Shown here piece by piece: positions 1 to 10,861 of a stretch of DNA of 64,000 bases. Under the pieces are notes generated by a model. That model was not told the DNA's origin. It made no database searches and saw only the letters and a list, made by a program, of their open reading frames with translations. The position numbers and the translations under genes are program-made. The stretch comes from Adineta steineri (lineage: Eukaryota > Rotifera > Eurotatoria > Adinetida > Adinetidae), in the NCBI GenBank assembly GCA_905250115.1, contig CAJNOI010000002.1, positions 975,849 to 1,039,848 on the forward strand, written 5' to 3'. How positions within the stretch are numbered: the stretch's first letter is position 1; every line of letters starts with the position of its first letter.

Positions 1-58
1 CATCATCGTCACCATCAAAACCATCATCGTCACCATCAAAACCATCATCAGCACCATC
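1..58 (+). repeat. 21-bp tandem repeat in the TOP1 N-terminal tail
   Basis: Two identical 21-bp units (1-21 and 22-42) are followed by a diverged third copy. In the TOP1 frame they encode a Ser-Ser-Ser-Pro-Ser-Lys-Pro heptad. This is a coding minisatellite in a disordered, basic part of the protein. Confidence 0.85.
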
Positions 59-2960
59 ATCTGCTAAAAAACCGGTAGCAAATGTTAAACAAGAAAAAGT
101 CACACCGAAAAAAGAAACAAAAACTATATTAATTTCACCGGTAGTACCACCAGTTAAAGAAACAACAACGGGAAGACGAAAGAAAAAAGAAGAAGACGAA
201 GATGTTTGGCGATGGTAAAATTTATTTTCTATTTCGTTCAATCTTTAATAACATCTATTCATTTTTTCAGGTGGGAAGAAGAAAAATATACTGATGGTCG
301 TAAATGGACAACACTTGAACATAAAGGTCCATTATTTCCACCTCCGTATGACCCATTACCAAATCATGTCAAATTTTTCTACAATGGTTTGTTTATTTTT
401 CTTTTTCTAAATCTATGATCTTATTATTCTTTTTGTTTTATAGGTAGTGAAGTTAAATTAAAAGAACCCGCTGAAGAAATTATGACATTTTATGCTCGTA
501 TGCTTGATCATGATTATACATCGAAAGATGTTTTTAATACTAATTTTATGGCTGATTGGCGTAAATCAATGACATCAGCTGAACGTGAATTAATAAAAGA
601 TATACGTAAATGTGATTTTACCCAAGTTGCAAATTATTTCAAAGAACAAACGGAATTACGAAAGACAATGAGTAAAGAAGAGAAAAAGAAGATAAAAGAA
701 GAAAATGAAAAAATACGTAAAGAATATGGTTATTGTATGTGGGATAAACATCGACAACCAGTTGGCAATTATAAAATTGAACCACCAGGTCTTTTTCGTG
801 GTCGTGGTGAACATCCAAAAATGGGATGTTTAAAAAAACGTATTCGACCAGAAGATGTTATTATTAATATTGGTCGAGGATCACAAATACCTAAAGCACC
901 TGAAGGACATCGATGGAAAGAAGTTCGACATGATAATAAAGTATCATGGCTTGTTATGTGGACGGAAAATATTCGTGGAAATAATAAATATATTATGTTA
1001 AACGCTTCATCTCGTGTTAAGGTTAGTACTATTTATTTATTCAGAAAAAGAACTTTTATTGAAATCTATGTCATATATTCAATTTCTGGGAATTTACTTT
1101 TACTTAGCCATTATAGTTTATCGCGAACGAAATTATAAAATTTCTTAATTTAGATTATTTATAGTCTATCTCTAATTATGCTTACTCGGACTGGATTTTT
1201 TGTTACCAATGTTTGTCAAAGCTAAAATCTTTTATTCTACTGGAACATGTTAGACTTCAATAGTTACATATTTTTCTAATTAAAATAAAGCAAATGAGGT
1301 TGACAGGAAGGCGACCTTTGACAGATAATTTAAGCTATAATCATAGCAGACTTCATACTGCGCAAACAAAGTCAGACAAGAACTATAATAAGAGCTGGCG
1401 AGGGTTATGTAGAAAACTAAAAATAAGAGTTCGAAAAGACAACATACGATGAATATTTCTGATAGTTGAATTACTATTTCAGTGTATTCCTGATTAATAA
1501 TACTAAAACTCATCTATTTAATCAATAGAAAACAAAAAAGTTCTTTCATATTTTAAAATGATTTCTCTTTTAGGGTGAACGTGATTGGCAAAAATATGAA
1601 AAAGCGCGAAAACTTCATAGAGTTATTGATAAAATACGTGATAGCTATCAAATTGATTGGAAAAGTAAAGAAATGCGTATACGTCAACGTGCAATTGCAC
1701 TTTATTTTATCGATAAAGTAATTATGATTACTATTTTAAAAAAAACGAAACAAAAAAATTAAATATAATATATTATTTTTAAGCTTGCTCTTCGTGTTGG
1801 TAATGAAAAAGATGAAGATGAAGCCGATACAGTTGGTTGTTGTTCATTACGTGTTGAACATATTCAATTATATGATAGACTCGAGGGTCTTGGTGAAAAT
1901 ATAGTTGAATTTGATTTTCTTGGTAAAGATAGTATTAGGTAAAAATTTACAAAATTTCTTTTTTTCGTTTTATACTATAAATTTCATTTCCTATTTAGAT
2001 ACACCAATAAAGTTGTTGTTGAACCACGTGTATATAAAAATTTAAAATTATTCATAGAAAATAAAGAAGCAGAAGATGAATTATTTGATCGTCTTACGGT
2101 AAAATAAAAAATAATCTTGACCTTGTTTTTTTTATTATTATGAACTATTTATTTTAATAGACAACAGGTCTTAATCAATATTTAAGCGAATTAATGGATG
2201 GTCTTACTGCAAAAGTTTTTCGAACATATAATGCATCAAAAACACTTCAAGATCAACTTGATTTACTTACAAATCGAAAAGAAAATGTATCTGAAAAAGT
2301 TCTTTCTTATAATCGTGCTAATCGTGAAGTTGCAAAATTATGTAATCATCAACGTTCCGTACCAAAAACATTTGAAAAAAGCATGGAAACACTTAAAGGA
2401 AAAGTAAGTGAAAAACGACATATTTCTTTACTATTTTAACAATAAAAATTCTTGTTATAGATGGATGCAAAAAAAGCTGAAGTTAATGAACAAAAAGCTG
2501 AACTTAAACGAGCTAAAGCCGAATATAAAAATTCTAAAAGTCAAGCATCTCAAAAGAAAATGGAAGCAGCCGAAAAGAAATTAGAACGTACAGAAGAAGC
2601 ATTAAAAAAACTTGAATTACAAGTAGTCGATCGTGAAGAAAATAAGGATGTTGCACTTGGTACATCTAAACTTAACTATCTTGATCCACGTATTAGTGTT
2701 GCATGGTAAGATGAAAAAATACTATTTTTGTAACTTTATAACAAATCTCTTTTTCAAGGTGTAAAAAATGGAGTGTTCCAATTGAAAAAATTTATTCGAA
2801 AACTCAACGTGATAAATTTCGTTGGGCCATTGATATGGCAACATCTGATTATCATTTTTATAATTATAAAGGTGAAATTGTCTTACGTAATGTTGACGAA
2901 AGTAATAATAATGGTGATGAAGAAGATGATGATGAAGAACAAAATTCGGATGATGAGTGA
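1..2960 (+). CDS. TOP1: DNA topoisomerase I (type IB), 5'-truncated by window edge
   Basis: Nuclear enzyme that relaxes supercoiled DNA by nicking one strand through a 3'-phosphotyrosine. Nine exons can be read: 1-214, 271-386, 444-1021, 1574-1717, 1784-1938, 1999-2098, 2161-2403, 2461-2705 and 2759-2960, all with GT-AG introns that keep frame. The order is a basic Ser/Pro/Lys-rich tail, the core ([13 protein letters not shown], then the block around [13 protein letters not shown], then [13 protein letters not shown] with W preceded by R), a helical linker rich in Lys/Glu/Ala encoded by 2461-2640, and the C-terminal domain with [14 protein letters not shown], whose Tyr is the catalytic residue in this family. 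The end is an acidic tail ([13 protein letters not shown]). The start codon lies left of the window. The N-terminal tail begins with a 21-bp tandem repeat. Very close to animal TOP1 throughout; I am confident of the family. Confidence 0.97.
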
Positions 2961-3724
2961 TTCTTATTTAGTTTATTTGTTTTGTCTTTTTTTTTCTTTT
3001 TTTTTTTCTTTGTTCGTATTTTCTGTGTATGACTATATGAGTAAAAAAGAAAGACATTTACTCATTTTGTTTTGTCGATTATGTTTTTTTTTTTGTTCAT
3101 GTATTGCTTTTCTTTTTCTTTCTTTTCCGTGTCTATTTCTTTCATTTGCCGCTTACAATGTTTTTTTCTCTTCTTGTCTTGTTCTCATTACAATGTTATT
3201 CGTTTTGACCAATAAAGACGCATAGTCTTGCAGAAAAATCTAACTAGAAAAAACAAAAAATCAATTTCAATATCTTTCTCATCTTAATTCATAATAATAA
3301 ACATTTTTTCGTTATTTCCATGAAAATAAAAAAAAATCTTATATTAATGTCTTATGAATGTTTTTCTCATCACGAGATTCTTAATGTTACTCATATGAAA
3401 ATAAGAAGATCATTAATCAAACTTACATATAGTATAAAATATAGATACAATCAAATATGAATAATAAGTATATATCAATCGAAATAAAAATATTACCACA
3501 AATGACATATACCAAAAGATAAATGAAGTAGATACAGCACTCTTTTTCCTTCAATTCATATATCATTATTTATCGATATTCTGTCTGTTACTATTAAACC
3601 TAAGGCAATAAAATAACGTCCTTCATATGCATATATATATCATCAAAAATACGACTTTCACTTCAGTCGTCTATCTAACGAACGTCTACTTGATTCATTT
3701 TGAAGGATTCATACATATGAAATT
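2961..3724. other. TOP1 3' UTR and spacer
   Basis: This stretch starts as a T/C-rich 3' UTR with long T runs, then becomes AT-rich spacer. It has no exon-like sequence. The open frame running through 2773-3225 is the last TOP1 exon read in the wrong frame and then the pyrimidine-rich UTR. Confidence 0.6.
3211..3216 (+). terminator. Candidate polyadenylation signal of TOP1
   Basis: A canonical AATAAA hexamer lies about 250 bp after the TOP1 stop, at the end of the pyrimidine-rich 3' UTR. Inference from the motif and its position only. Confidence 0.45.
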
Positions 3725-4062
3725 ATGGTTCAAACAATGAATAATACAAGACAAAATTATCAACGTAACAATCGTACAAATGAAATATTACCTAAACAAC
3801 AACAACAAAATTATATTGTTGTTTATGATCAACCAAAAGTAGTCGTTGTACGTCATTATACAAAAACAATTGTTTCTCATGTTAATCCTGTCGACTATGA
3901 AAGACAATATAATACCGCTCTACTTGATACATCAACATTATTAGCTTTAGTTCGGCGACTTAATATTCAAGAAGATCTTGTATGTTAACAACTACAAAAA
4001 ACAAAAATCGATTTATTTTTTTTATTTAGATTACACCTCCAAAATATCGATACGCCAATTAA
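3725..4062 (+). CDS. Small protein of unknown function, two exons
   Basis: I do not recognise this gene. Exon 1 (3725-3979) and exon 2 (4030-4062) are joined by a 50-bp intron with GTATGT at the donor and TTTATTTAG at the acceptor, the same intron size seen in the neighbouring genes. The spliced product is 95 aa. If the intron is ignored the frame stops two codons into it. The N-terminal third is Asn/Gln-rich (a QQQQ run near residue 28). The middle has a hydrophobic beta-like stretch rich in Val. The C-terminal half (DYERQYNTALLDTSTLLALV) looks like an amphipathic helix followed by ITPPKYRYAN. There is no signal peptide or membrane segment. Codon use resembles the neighbours. An alternative start is Met5. 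Confidence 0.6.
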
Positions 4063-4216
4063 AAAACATTAATGAAGAAAGAAAGAATAGCAATGGATTT
4101 GTTACCATCAAGATTGAACTGAAAGGAGAATGAACAATTTTTTTTTAAGCAAAGCTAGGAAAATCTATGTATATATATCTATCTCTGTATCTATTTTTAA
4201 TGCTTAATCAGGATTA

Positions 4217-4324
4217 AATAAAACCAAGGGGGAACGAGCGCAATCCTGATTCTCGTTGATTCCCGAGAATTTCGTAAAACCATTTTGGATTCCACGATTC
4301 CACTCTTTCCCCCTTGAATAAAAC
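4217..4324. mobile_element. 92-bp hAT-type MITE with 8-bp target-site duplication
   Basis: The element occupies 4225-4316. Its ends are inverted repeats: the left end reads CAAGGGGGAACGAGCG and the right end, reverse-complemented, reads CAAGGGGGAAAGAGTG (13 of 16 matching). It is flanked on both sides by the identical octamer AATAAAAC (4217-4224 and 4317-4324). An 8-bp duplication plus termini beginning CA-R-G is the hallmark of hAT transposons. At 92 bp it can encode nothing, so it would have been moved by a transposase supplied from elsewhere. Confidence 0.8.
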
Positions 4325-6590
4325 TAACAAATAATTAATTTAACTTTAATTCATTAACATATATATATTGTCATATACAAATAAAATAAAAACTTTCTAC
4401 TTACCTTTAAAATTTCTATTATGAAATGAAATGTTATTAATTAATATCTTTGAATTCATGCATCTATGGATACCAGATAATTAAGATTTTTAGTAAATAG
4501 GATCAATCGTTGCCGATTCATTAAATTTTTTTATTTATAGATGATGAATGAAATTATATCTAAAAAAAAAACAACATCGAAATCTTTATAAAAGTTCTAT
4601 TCCTTTGATACTTACCATAATTCCGATGAATACAATAGAACGATAAAGGTTATTATTAATCAATGTTATAATTTATAACAGTTGACTTATCAAACGTATC
4701 CTTCGATAGAAGATCATTTTAAAAATATACAAATTAGAATTGAAATTTATCAAAAATTCGATTATATTAAAGAAAAAGAATAGTAGTTCGTTAAATAAAT
4801 AAAAATAATTAGATTGATTCATAAAAATTAGTTTCTGATTGTAATCAGGCATTCTAATGAATGTTAATATAATTTTCTTTCATATTTATTTTTATGTCTA
4901 GTCTATGAAAAAATACTAGTTTATTTTTATCACAATATCATCAATTTTTTAATTATATAAGTATACTAAATGAGTCAAATTTAACCCTCTGACTAATGCA
5001 ATAGAATTTTAATCAAAAATAGACTTCTACAGGTGGCTTAAAATATAATTTAAGTAGAATAAATGTTAGGGTTAAGGTGTGAATATTAAGATACTGAATA
5101 TGGTGTTATCTGAACAATTTATCATAAGTAATAGAAATTGCTATAGCAGTAAATGTCTTGTGTCGGTATGTGTGAAGATGTTTCGGTTTATTAGTGTTTT
5201 GATGCGCGTTCTTGACGATAAATTTTTATGACGTCAGTAACAAAAATCCATGCATGACAAATTTCAGTAACGATACGAAGAAAGTATTCGATTAAATTTG
5301 ATCTAAAAGGTCATGCTTTTTAAAGGACTATACTAAAATAAGATTCTTTTTTTCATCAATAAAAGATTAATAATCTAATTAAAATTCAACTCATAAAATA
5401 TACAGATCCCGTAATCAAATGCATTAACGCTATTTATGTCAGAAATAGGATATGATCTGGTCTAACCTAGAGAATAGGTTATATAGTAAAATAATAATAA
5501 TAAAGTACTAAGCAATGAATTTCATGTTTTCGATAATAAATAGATTAATATAAGTATAACTACTAACAATGCTTGAGAATAACTTTCGTCTTATTCAATT
5601 AAAAATAGAAAATGAACTAATAAAATTAGCTTTGACGATTAAGAATATGAGACTTACGTATTATCGCTTGAGGATTGTAGAAAACTCTTTGTATCTAATA
5701 ATTCATAAATAGATATCGATCATTACTTGGAGATATTTTTTATATCTGTTTCACTGTCATTTCTTGTTAATAAACCTATCGAATTTCTTCTCGGAAGCCT
5801 TCTATCTTTATCTATCTCTGCTATTATATGTCTGCTTGCCTTAAGTTTTTGTATGATTCTTTTATTCACTGTGTTTTATTTCTTTTTTTCTTCTTCTCAA
5901 CTCTCTCATTATACTGTCGTATTGTTTTGTTAAGCATATGCGTTTATTTGTAAAGAATTGCTACAGACATCTTATTTACATATCCATATCGTTCATACTG
6001 TCTGCATATTGATTGCTGACTAAATTAAAGTATCAATCTATATATAGTTTTTGCAGACTGTATGTCTATCATGCTAATCAAAGGGTGATATCGATAAAAA
6101 TAACTAATACTATTATACTAACATGAGTATACATAGTTTTTGGAAAAAAATTATTTTAAAGTATGACGAGGTACCTACAAAAATCTCATTTAGATTTCAT
6201 TTCTGAACAGTTTAAATAGCGACTATGGAAAAAAGACATTTTGCGTTTTATTGTTTTAACTATAGCTCAATACTTTAATAATCATGTTTATCTTCAATAT
6301 TCATTAAAATATCTTTGATATAAGAATAAACTTAGAATATTTAAAATCAAAGTCACTTCAAAGAAGGAAGTGAGAATTATAAACACCATCCTATTTATAT
6401 TTTCATAACAAGTTATAAGTTTTGATTAGTTATTTGAATAAATGAATAATTAATTCAATAGTGATCCTGTATAGTTCTAAAGAAAACCTTTCGTTAAATT
6501 GTCGAAGATAAATATTTAAGGTATTATCTTGTCTCAATCTTTATATTTATTTATAAAGCAGTTCTATCAAAAATATTGCGGATTATATTC

Positions 6591-7049
6591 TCATATCGTC
6601 AAAATCGCCGAGGTTTGTACGATTAATGGCGATTTAAAAAAGATCGATGATTATATCGCCAGTAAGAAATGGTTATTTTGTCAGAATCATTACAAATCAA
6701 GTCTTTTCGAGAAAAAAATCGGCAAAAAGCCCTTAATTTTGACGATTTTATCGCGATAGATATCACGATTAATCGGCTTCTATATCGCGATAACATCGCC
6801 TATTTTTACGGAATTTTTAGTGGCATGTATGGTGAAGTATCAAATGACGTTAAATTATCTAGTCTATCAAAATTCTGTCGTTTATGATGGCTATATTTTC
6901 ATTCAAAAATAATCATCATTTCGGACGATTATAACGCGATTTTTTAGGAAAAAATTGTCGATAAAATCGCGAAATCGTGATATATGGCGATAATACCACA
7001 ATTTATCGGATGCTAAATCGTACAAATGTAGGCGATTTTGATGATACGG
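6591..7049. mobile_element. ~460-bp inverted-repeat element (MITE-like)
   Basis: The left end (6591-6625) and the right end (7015-7049, reverse-complemented) match over about 34 nt with roughly six mismatches; both contain TCAAAATCGCC and TTTGTACGATT. The interior is studded with variants of GATTTTATCGCGAT in both orientations, unlike the flanking sequence, which is poor in CG dinucleotides. No convincing open frame lies inside. The short hexamer TTATAT occurs near both outer edges and could be a target duplication, but this is weak. The family is not assigned. Confidence 0.55.
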
Positions 7050-7643
7050 GTTTATATGTAACCAGAAAAAAGAAGTATTAGTAAAATGGAGATAGTAAAA
7101 GTGCATTATCAAGGTTGTAAGAAAATTTCCATGAGATATATACGTATTTTTATGCGCGAAAATAAAAAACCCTAATCTTCAATGTTATCTCGACGGATAA
7201 CTTCTATAAATATTATTTGTGCAGTAGTCTTTTCGCTCTAATATATTTGTTTAGTATTTTAATACCATCGGTGATTAATAAAAATTGTTCCGAAAAAACA
7301 AATCTTTGCACTTGGAATTGTTGAATAAGATATCAGTACAGTCCTGTTTATATTTACCTTTTTTTATTGTACATTGCTACAAAACAGTACATATCATATA
7401 TGAAAAAAATCCTTTTGTTATTTAACACGAAGACAAAAGCATTTTATTAGTGTGAGCTTTCCAATTGAACGACATATAAAAAAAAATGAACTCGAGTATA
7501 TCACAACGATAAGAGAAAATACATCAAATTTGCAAAAAGAGTATATTATGAAAACACAGATTCGGAAAAAAAGAACAATATCAATATTATATTATTAACA
7601 GTTATATTTCTGAATTAACTCCAAATTTATATTACTGATAATT

Positions 7644-10600
7644 TTATTCCATATTATAGTTAATATTTTCATTAATCCAAGATGGTGGTTGAAAATTTTC
7701 TATCATTGACCAGGTGAGAACTAAAATAAAAATAAATATTCAGCTATTTTTCATCTTAATTCTTTGGTCACTCAATATATTTTATCAAAAGAACAAAAAC
7801 GATCATGATTTTTAACTAACATCAACATTACAACAATGATATTGTCAAAAAAATCACTTACATTTCCATTGTGTCGTACTCTGCTCAGCATCTCTATGTT
7901 CATCAATCACAGGTTCCATAGATGGTTCGTCCGTTGGATCACGGAAGTCTGACAAAAAGGGATCAGCTAAATAATCAATATGACATATGAAATACAGAAC
8001 TCAATCAGTGCTAATATTCTGATAATTTACCTAATGCTTCTTCAGCAGTTGGACGTCTACGAGGATCAAAAGTTAGGAGACGATCAAGTAAATCAATACC
8101 TATAAAGAAATAAAATAGATAAGATTAATTTATTTGTTGTAGATTTACCTTGTTGTGATACACCAGATACTGGATCTGCTACTCCTGGCGGATATTTGAA
8201 ACCAAACAACTGATTAAAATCGGCTTTTGCCTTAGGTTGCAGTCGACTAATATAACATATTGCGTCTAAAAAGTTTTCGATATAATTGTAACTATATTGT
8301 GTGATATAAAGAGGTTCTATGAAATATAAAATCTAGTAATAGTTCGATCAAGCAATCTTTACAACAACTCTTGATTTTTTCCAATACAGTCAAACAAACT
8401 TACATTATTTCATCTATCGCTCGTTCAACATTATATAAAATGATGACAGCTAAGTTAGTATCTCTTTGCAGTATAAATGAGTACTTATATTTTTCAAATT
8501 ATGAACATTTTGATTTGTAATATGTTCGTTTCTTTTATGTTCTTATACAAACCTGAAGTACATATTTCATTTAATGTAGTCAAATCGGGTGTACCAATAA
8601 CATCGAATATTTTATTTAATTGATCAATACTATCATTTCCATTAAATATTGGTCTAAGTAGGATTAACTCTGCCATTATACAACCAACTGACCATATATC
8701 AAGTTTATCATTGTAACGTTCCCAATGAACAAATACTTCTGGCGCACGCCACCATCTATTAAACAAAATGTTTTTCAACCTTTAAAATTAGAAACTATTT
8801 AACATACCTCGTAGCAACATAACCAGTTTGAACACCGTCCGATGCAACACGAGCTAAGCCAAAATCAAGAATCTGTAGAAAAAAAATTGCAAAAGAAGTA
8901 ATTAAAAAAGTCATGCAAGACATATGGAGTAATTACTACCAATCGTCAGTTACACCTAATGTAACTATTCTAACTCTTATCTTATGATAAATTTCATTCT
9001 GTCAAAAGATCTTATGTTTATTCATTATTAACTCTGATTTCTTTTACTATATAAATACATACTTCGATTATTCTTTTTGAAACTATGACATAAATTTATA
9101 TTCAAGCATTTTGCTGCAATGTGAACAATTAAGTTAACTAGTGAGAGGACGAAAAAACGACAAGCCATTTTCGTCAGTGAAAAATGCACTATATTGTGCT
9201 ATGCCCTTTTATTTTGCATTCATGATAACTATAGGCTCATTCGAAAAGATGACTGACTCATAGACAGCAGTGGAAGATTGGAGAAGTCGACCGGGAAACT
9301 GTTCCACTTTAAGGAGAAATGGTTCACCCCAACTAAAGCAACACATTAAGGAGAAATGGAAAACGCGAAAGCGACATTTATGCAAGGAATTATTCGATAC
9401 CGTACAGATATTCAGTACAAAGAGAAATCCTTTTCATTCCAAAGGGAAATAGGGCAAACGTGAATATATACGAATTCAATATCCAATTCAATACAATATC
9501 GATATTTTCATTTACAGAGAAATCCATTTTTTCAAGTTCTATTTCTCATTATGAGTGAAGATATGGATGAATCATTTCACACTACAATTAATTCATTGCC
9601 GCTGGAAAAAAAACAATCTCTGCTAGAATATCCTCTTAGAGTAAAAAAATAAAATGGTCAATATCTCTTTGAATTTTTTTCCTATCTTCCTATAAGCGGA
9701 GATATGAATCAACGTTTGGACTTTGAATTGTTTCGACTTCAATCGGAAAATGATGTGCCGTTGAATTTGTGAGGGTAAAGGATTTCTCCTTGAAGCGGAA
9801 CAGTTTCTCTCGGTTGCGGGATATGGTCCATCCCTCCTCATAGAAAAGAAAATAGAGTATGATCAAATCAACGGAAACATCAAACAAGGTTAGAAAAAAT
9901 GAATATGCCGGACTATGATATGTCATTCTTTCTAATGATTACTATACAATCATAACTATTTATAAAACTTACTGCAACATTGGAATTGTCATCGATTCCA
10001 ATATTTGATGGTTTTAAATCCTATTTGAATGAAATAGAATGAGAATCATATAATATATGGCAACATTTATATATAGATTTAACTTACACGATGAATAACA
10101 CCAGCTGAATGTATAAACTAAACAAAAAACAAAAGAAAAATCATGAAAGTAATATTACATTGAATTGATATTCATTAAGATTGGATTCATACCTTAAGGC
10201 CACGTAAAAGTGAATAAATTATTTGTTTAATAAGTTCTTCAGTAAATGGTATGCGACGTCGAATAACTTTATTTAAGTCATATTGACAGTAATTAAGTAC
10301 AAAATATCTGAAAAATAATATACTCATCTTTATCAAACAAAATTATTCTATGAAAAAAAACATACAATGTTTGGAACTGATTTACATCCTTTTCGGGTGT
10401 AAACACATTATATAGTTGCACAATCTTAAATAGAAATAAATATCAATATTAATTATAGAATAAAGTAGAGCTAAATTTCTACAAACTTGTGCATCAACGT
10501 GGTTGAGATGCATGAGAAGTTTAAGTTCGCGATAAGTTCGTTTTGCATGTACTCGAGTTTTAAATGGACTAAACATTTTCTTAATAGCTACTTGTCTGCC

Positions 10601-10861
10601 TAATTCCTAAATAACAATATATTTATAGATTATTTTTCTTGATTATTACAATCAGACATACTGTATCAGTAGCTCGGCTAAAAATGTAATTTAACTATTA
10701 GAGGAATAAAATATAATAAATATTCGAACTTACATGACAGAACCAAAAGCTCCTTGTGCAATATGAACTGGATTTTGATATCTTATGGGTAATGTATATA
10801 TAATTTCTTTGCAAGTAACTGTATGCCATTGTGCTTGATCTGTATTAGCACCGGTAGTCAT
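7644..10861 (-). CDS. p38-type mitogen-activated protein kinase
   Basis: Stress-activated Ser/Thr kinase of the p38 group (MAPK11-14-like). Thirteen coding exons, high to low: 10734-10861, 10662-10677, 10487-10606, 10366-10424, 10193-10307, 10088-10117, 9973-10020, 8808-8872, 8553-8755, 8149-8265, 8031-8099, 7862-7966, 7644-7720. They sum to 1,152 nt (383 aa; human p38 alpha is 360). Landmarks: GAFGSV loop at 37-42, VAIKK with ATP Lys57, [17 protein letters not shown] at 155-162, DFG at 175-177 and the dual-phosphorylation motif T188-G189-Y190. TGY is specific to p38; ERK has TEY and JNK has TPY. The C-terminal tail has DPTDEP and a final W-S-M-I helix as in p38. Oddities: TRWWRAPE instead of TRWYRAPE, Leu112 at the gatekeeper position, and a 16-nt exon. 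The start is the Met just after a probable 5' UTR splice acceptor near 10873. I leave the paralogue unnamed. Confidence 0.95.
8873..9972 (-). other. Long p38 intron carrying an inverted-repeat insertion
   Basis: Most introns of this gene are 50-160 bp, but this one is 1,100 bp. Its middle contains two inverted, imperfectly matching arms (9291-9348 and 9751-9815), suggesting an inserted element lengthened it. Confidence 0.6.
9291..9815. mobile_element. Foldback-type inverted repeat inside a p38 intron
   Basis: The arm at 9291-9348 and the reverse complement of 9751-9815 share GAAACTGTTCC, AAGGAGAAAT and a weaker continuation ending near ACACATTA/GCACATCA. The AAGGAGAAATGG word is repeated directly inside the left arm (near 9311 and 9348). 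The short open frames on both strands here (9270-9452 + and 9623-9841 -) are the same arm sequence translated in each orientation, so they are not evidence of a gene. The true ends are not defined. Confidence 0.5.

Larger units (their letters stand above)
4063..7643. other. 3.6-kb AT-rich region without genes
   Basis: Apart from the MITE at 4225-4316 and the inverted-repeat element at 6591-7049, I see only AT-rich sequence with short open frames that show no family resemblance and no splice-compatible structure. Confidence 0.5.

Noticed and set aside
2773-3225. 150-codon plus frame after TOP1
   Set aside because: Its first part is the last TOP1 exon in another frame and the rest is T-rich 3' UTR.
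9270-9841. Two small frames with similar peptides on opposite strands in the p38 intron
   Set aside because: Both are translations of the two arms of one inverted repeat.
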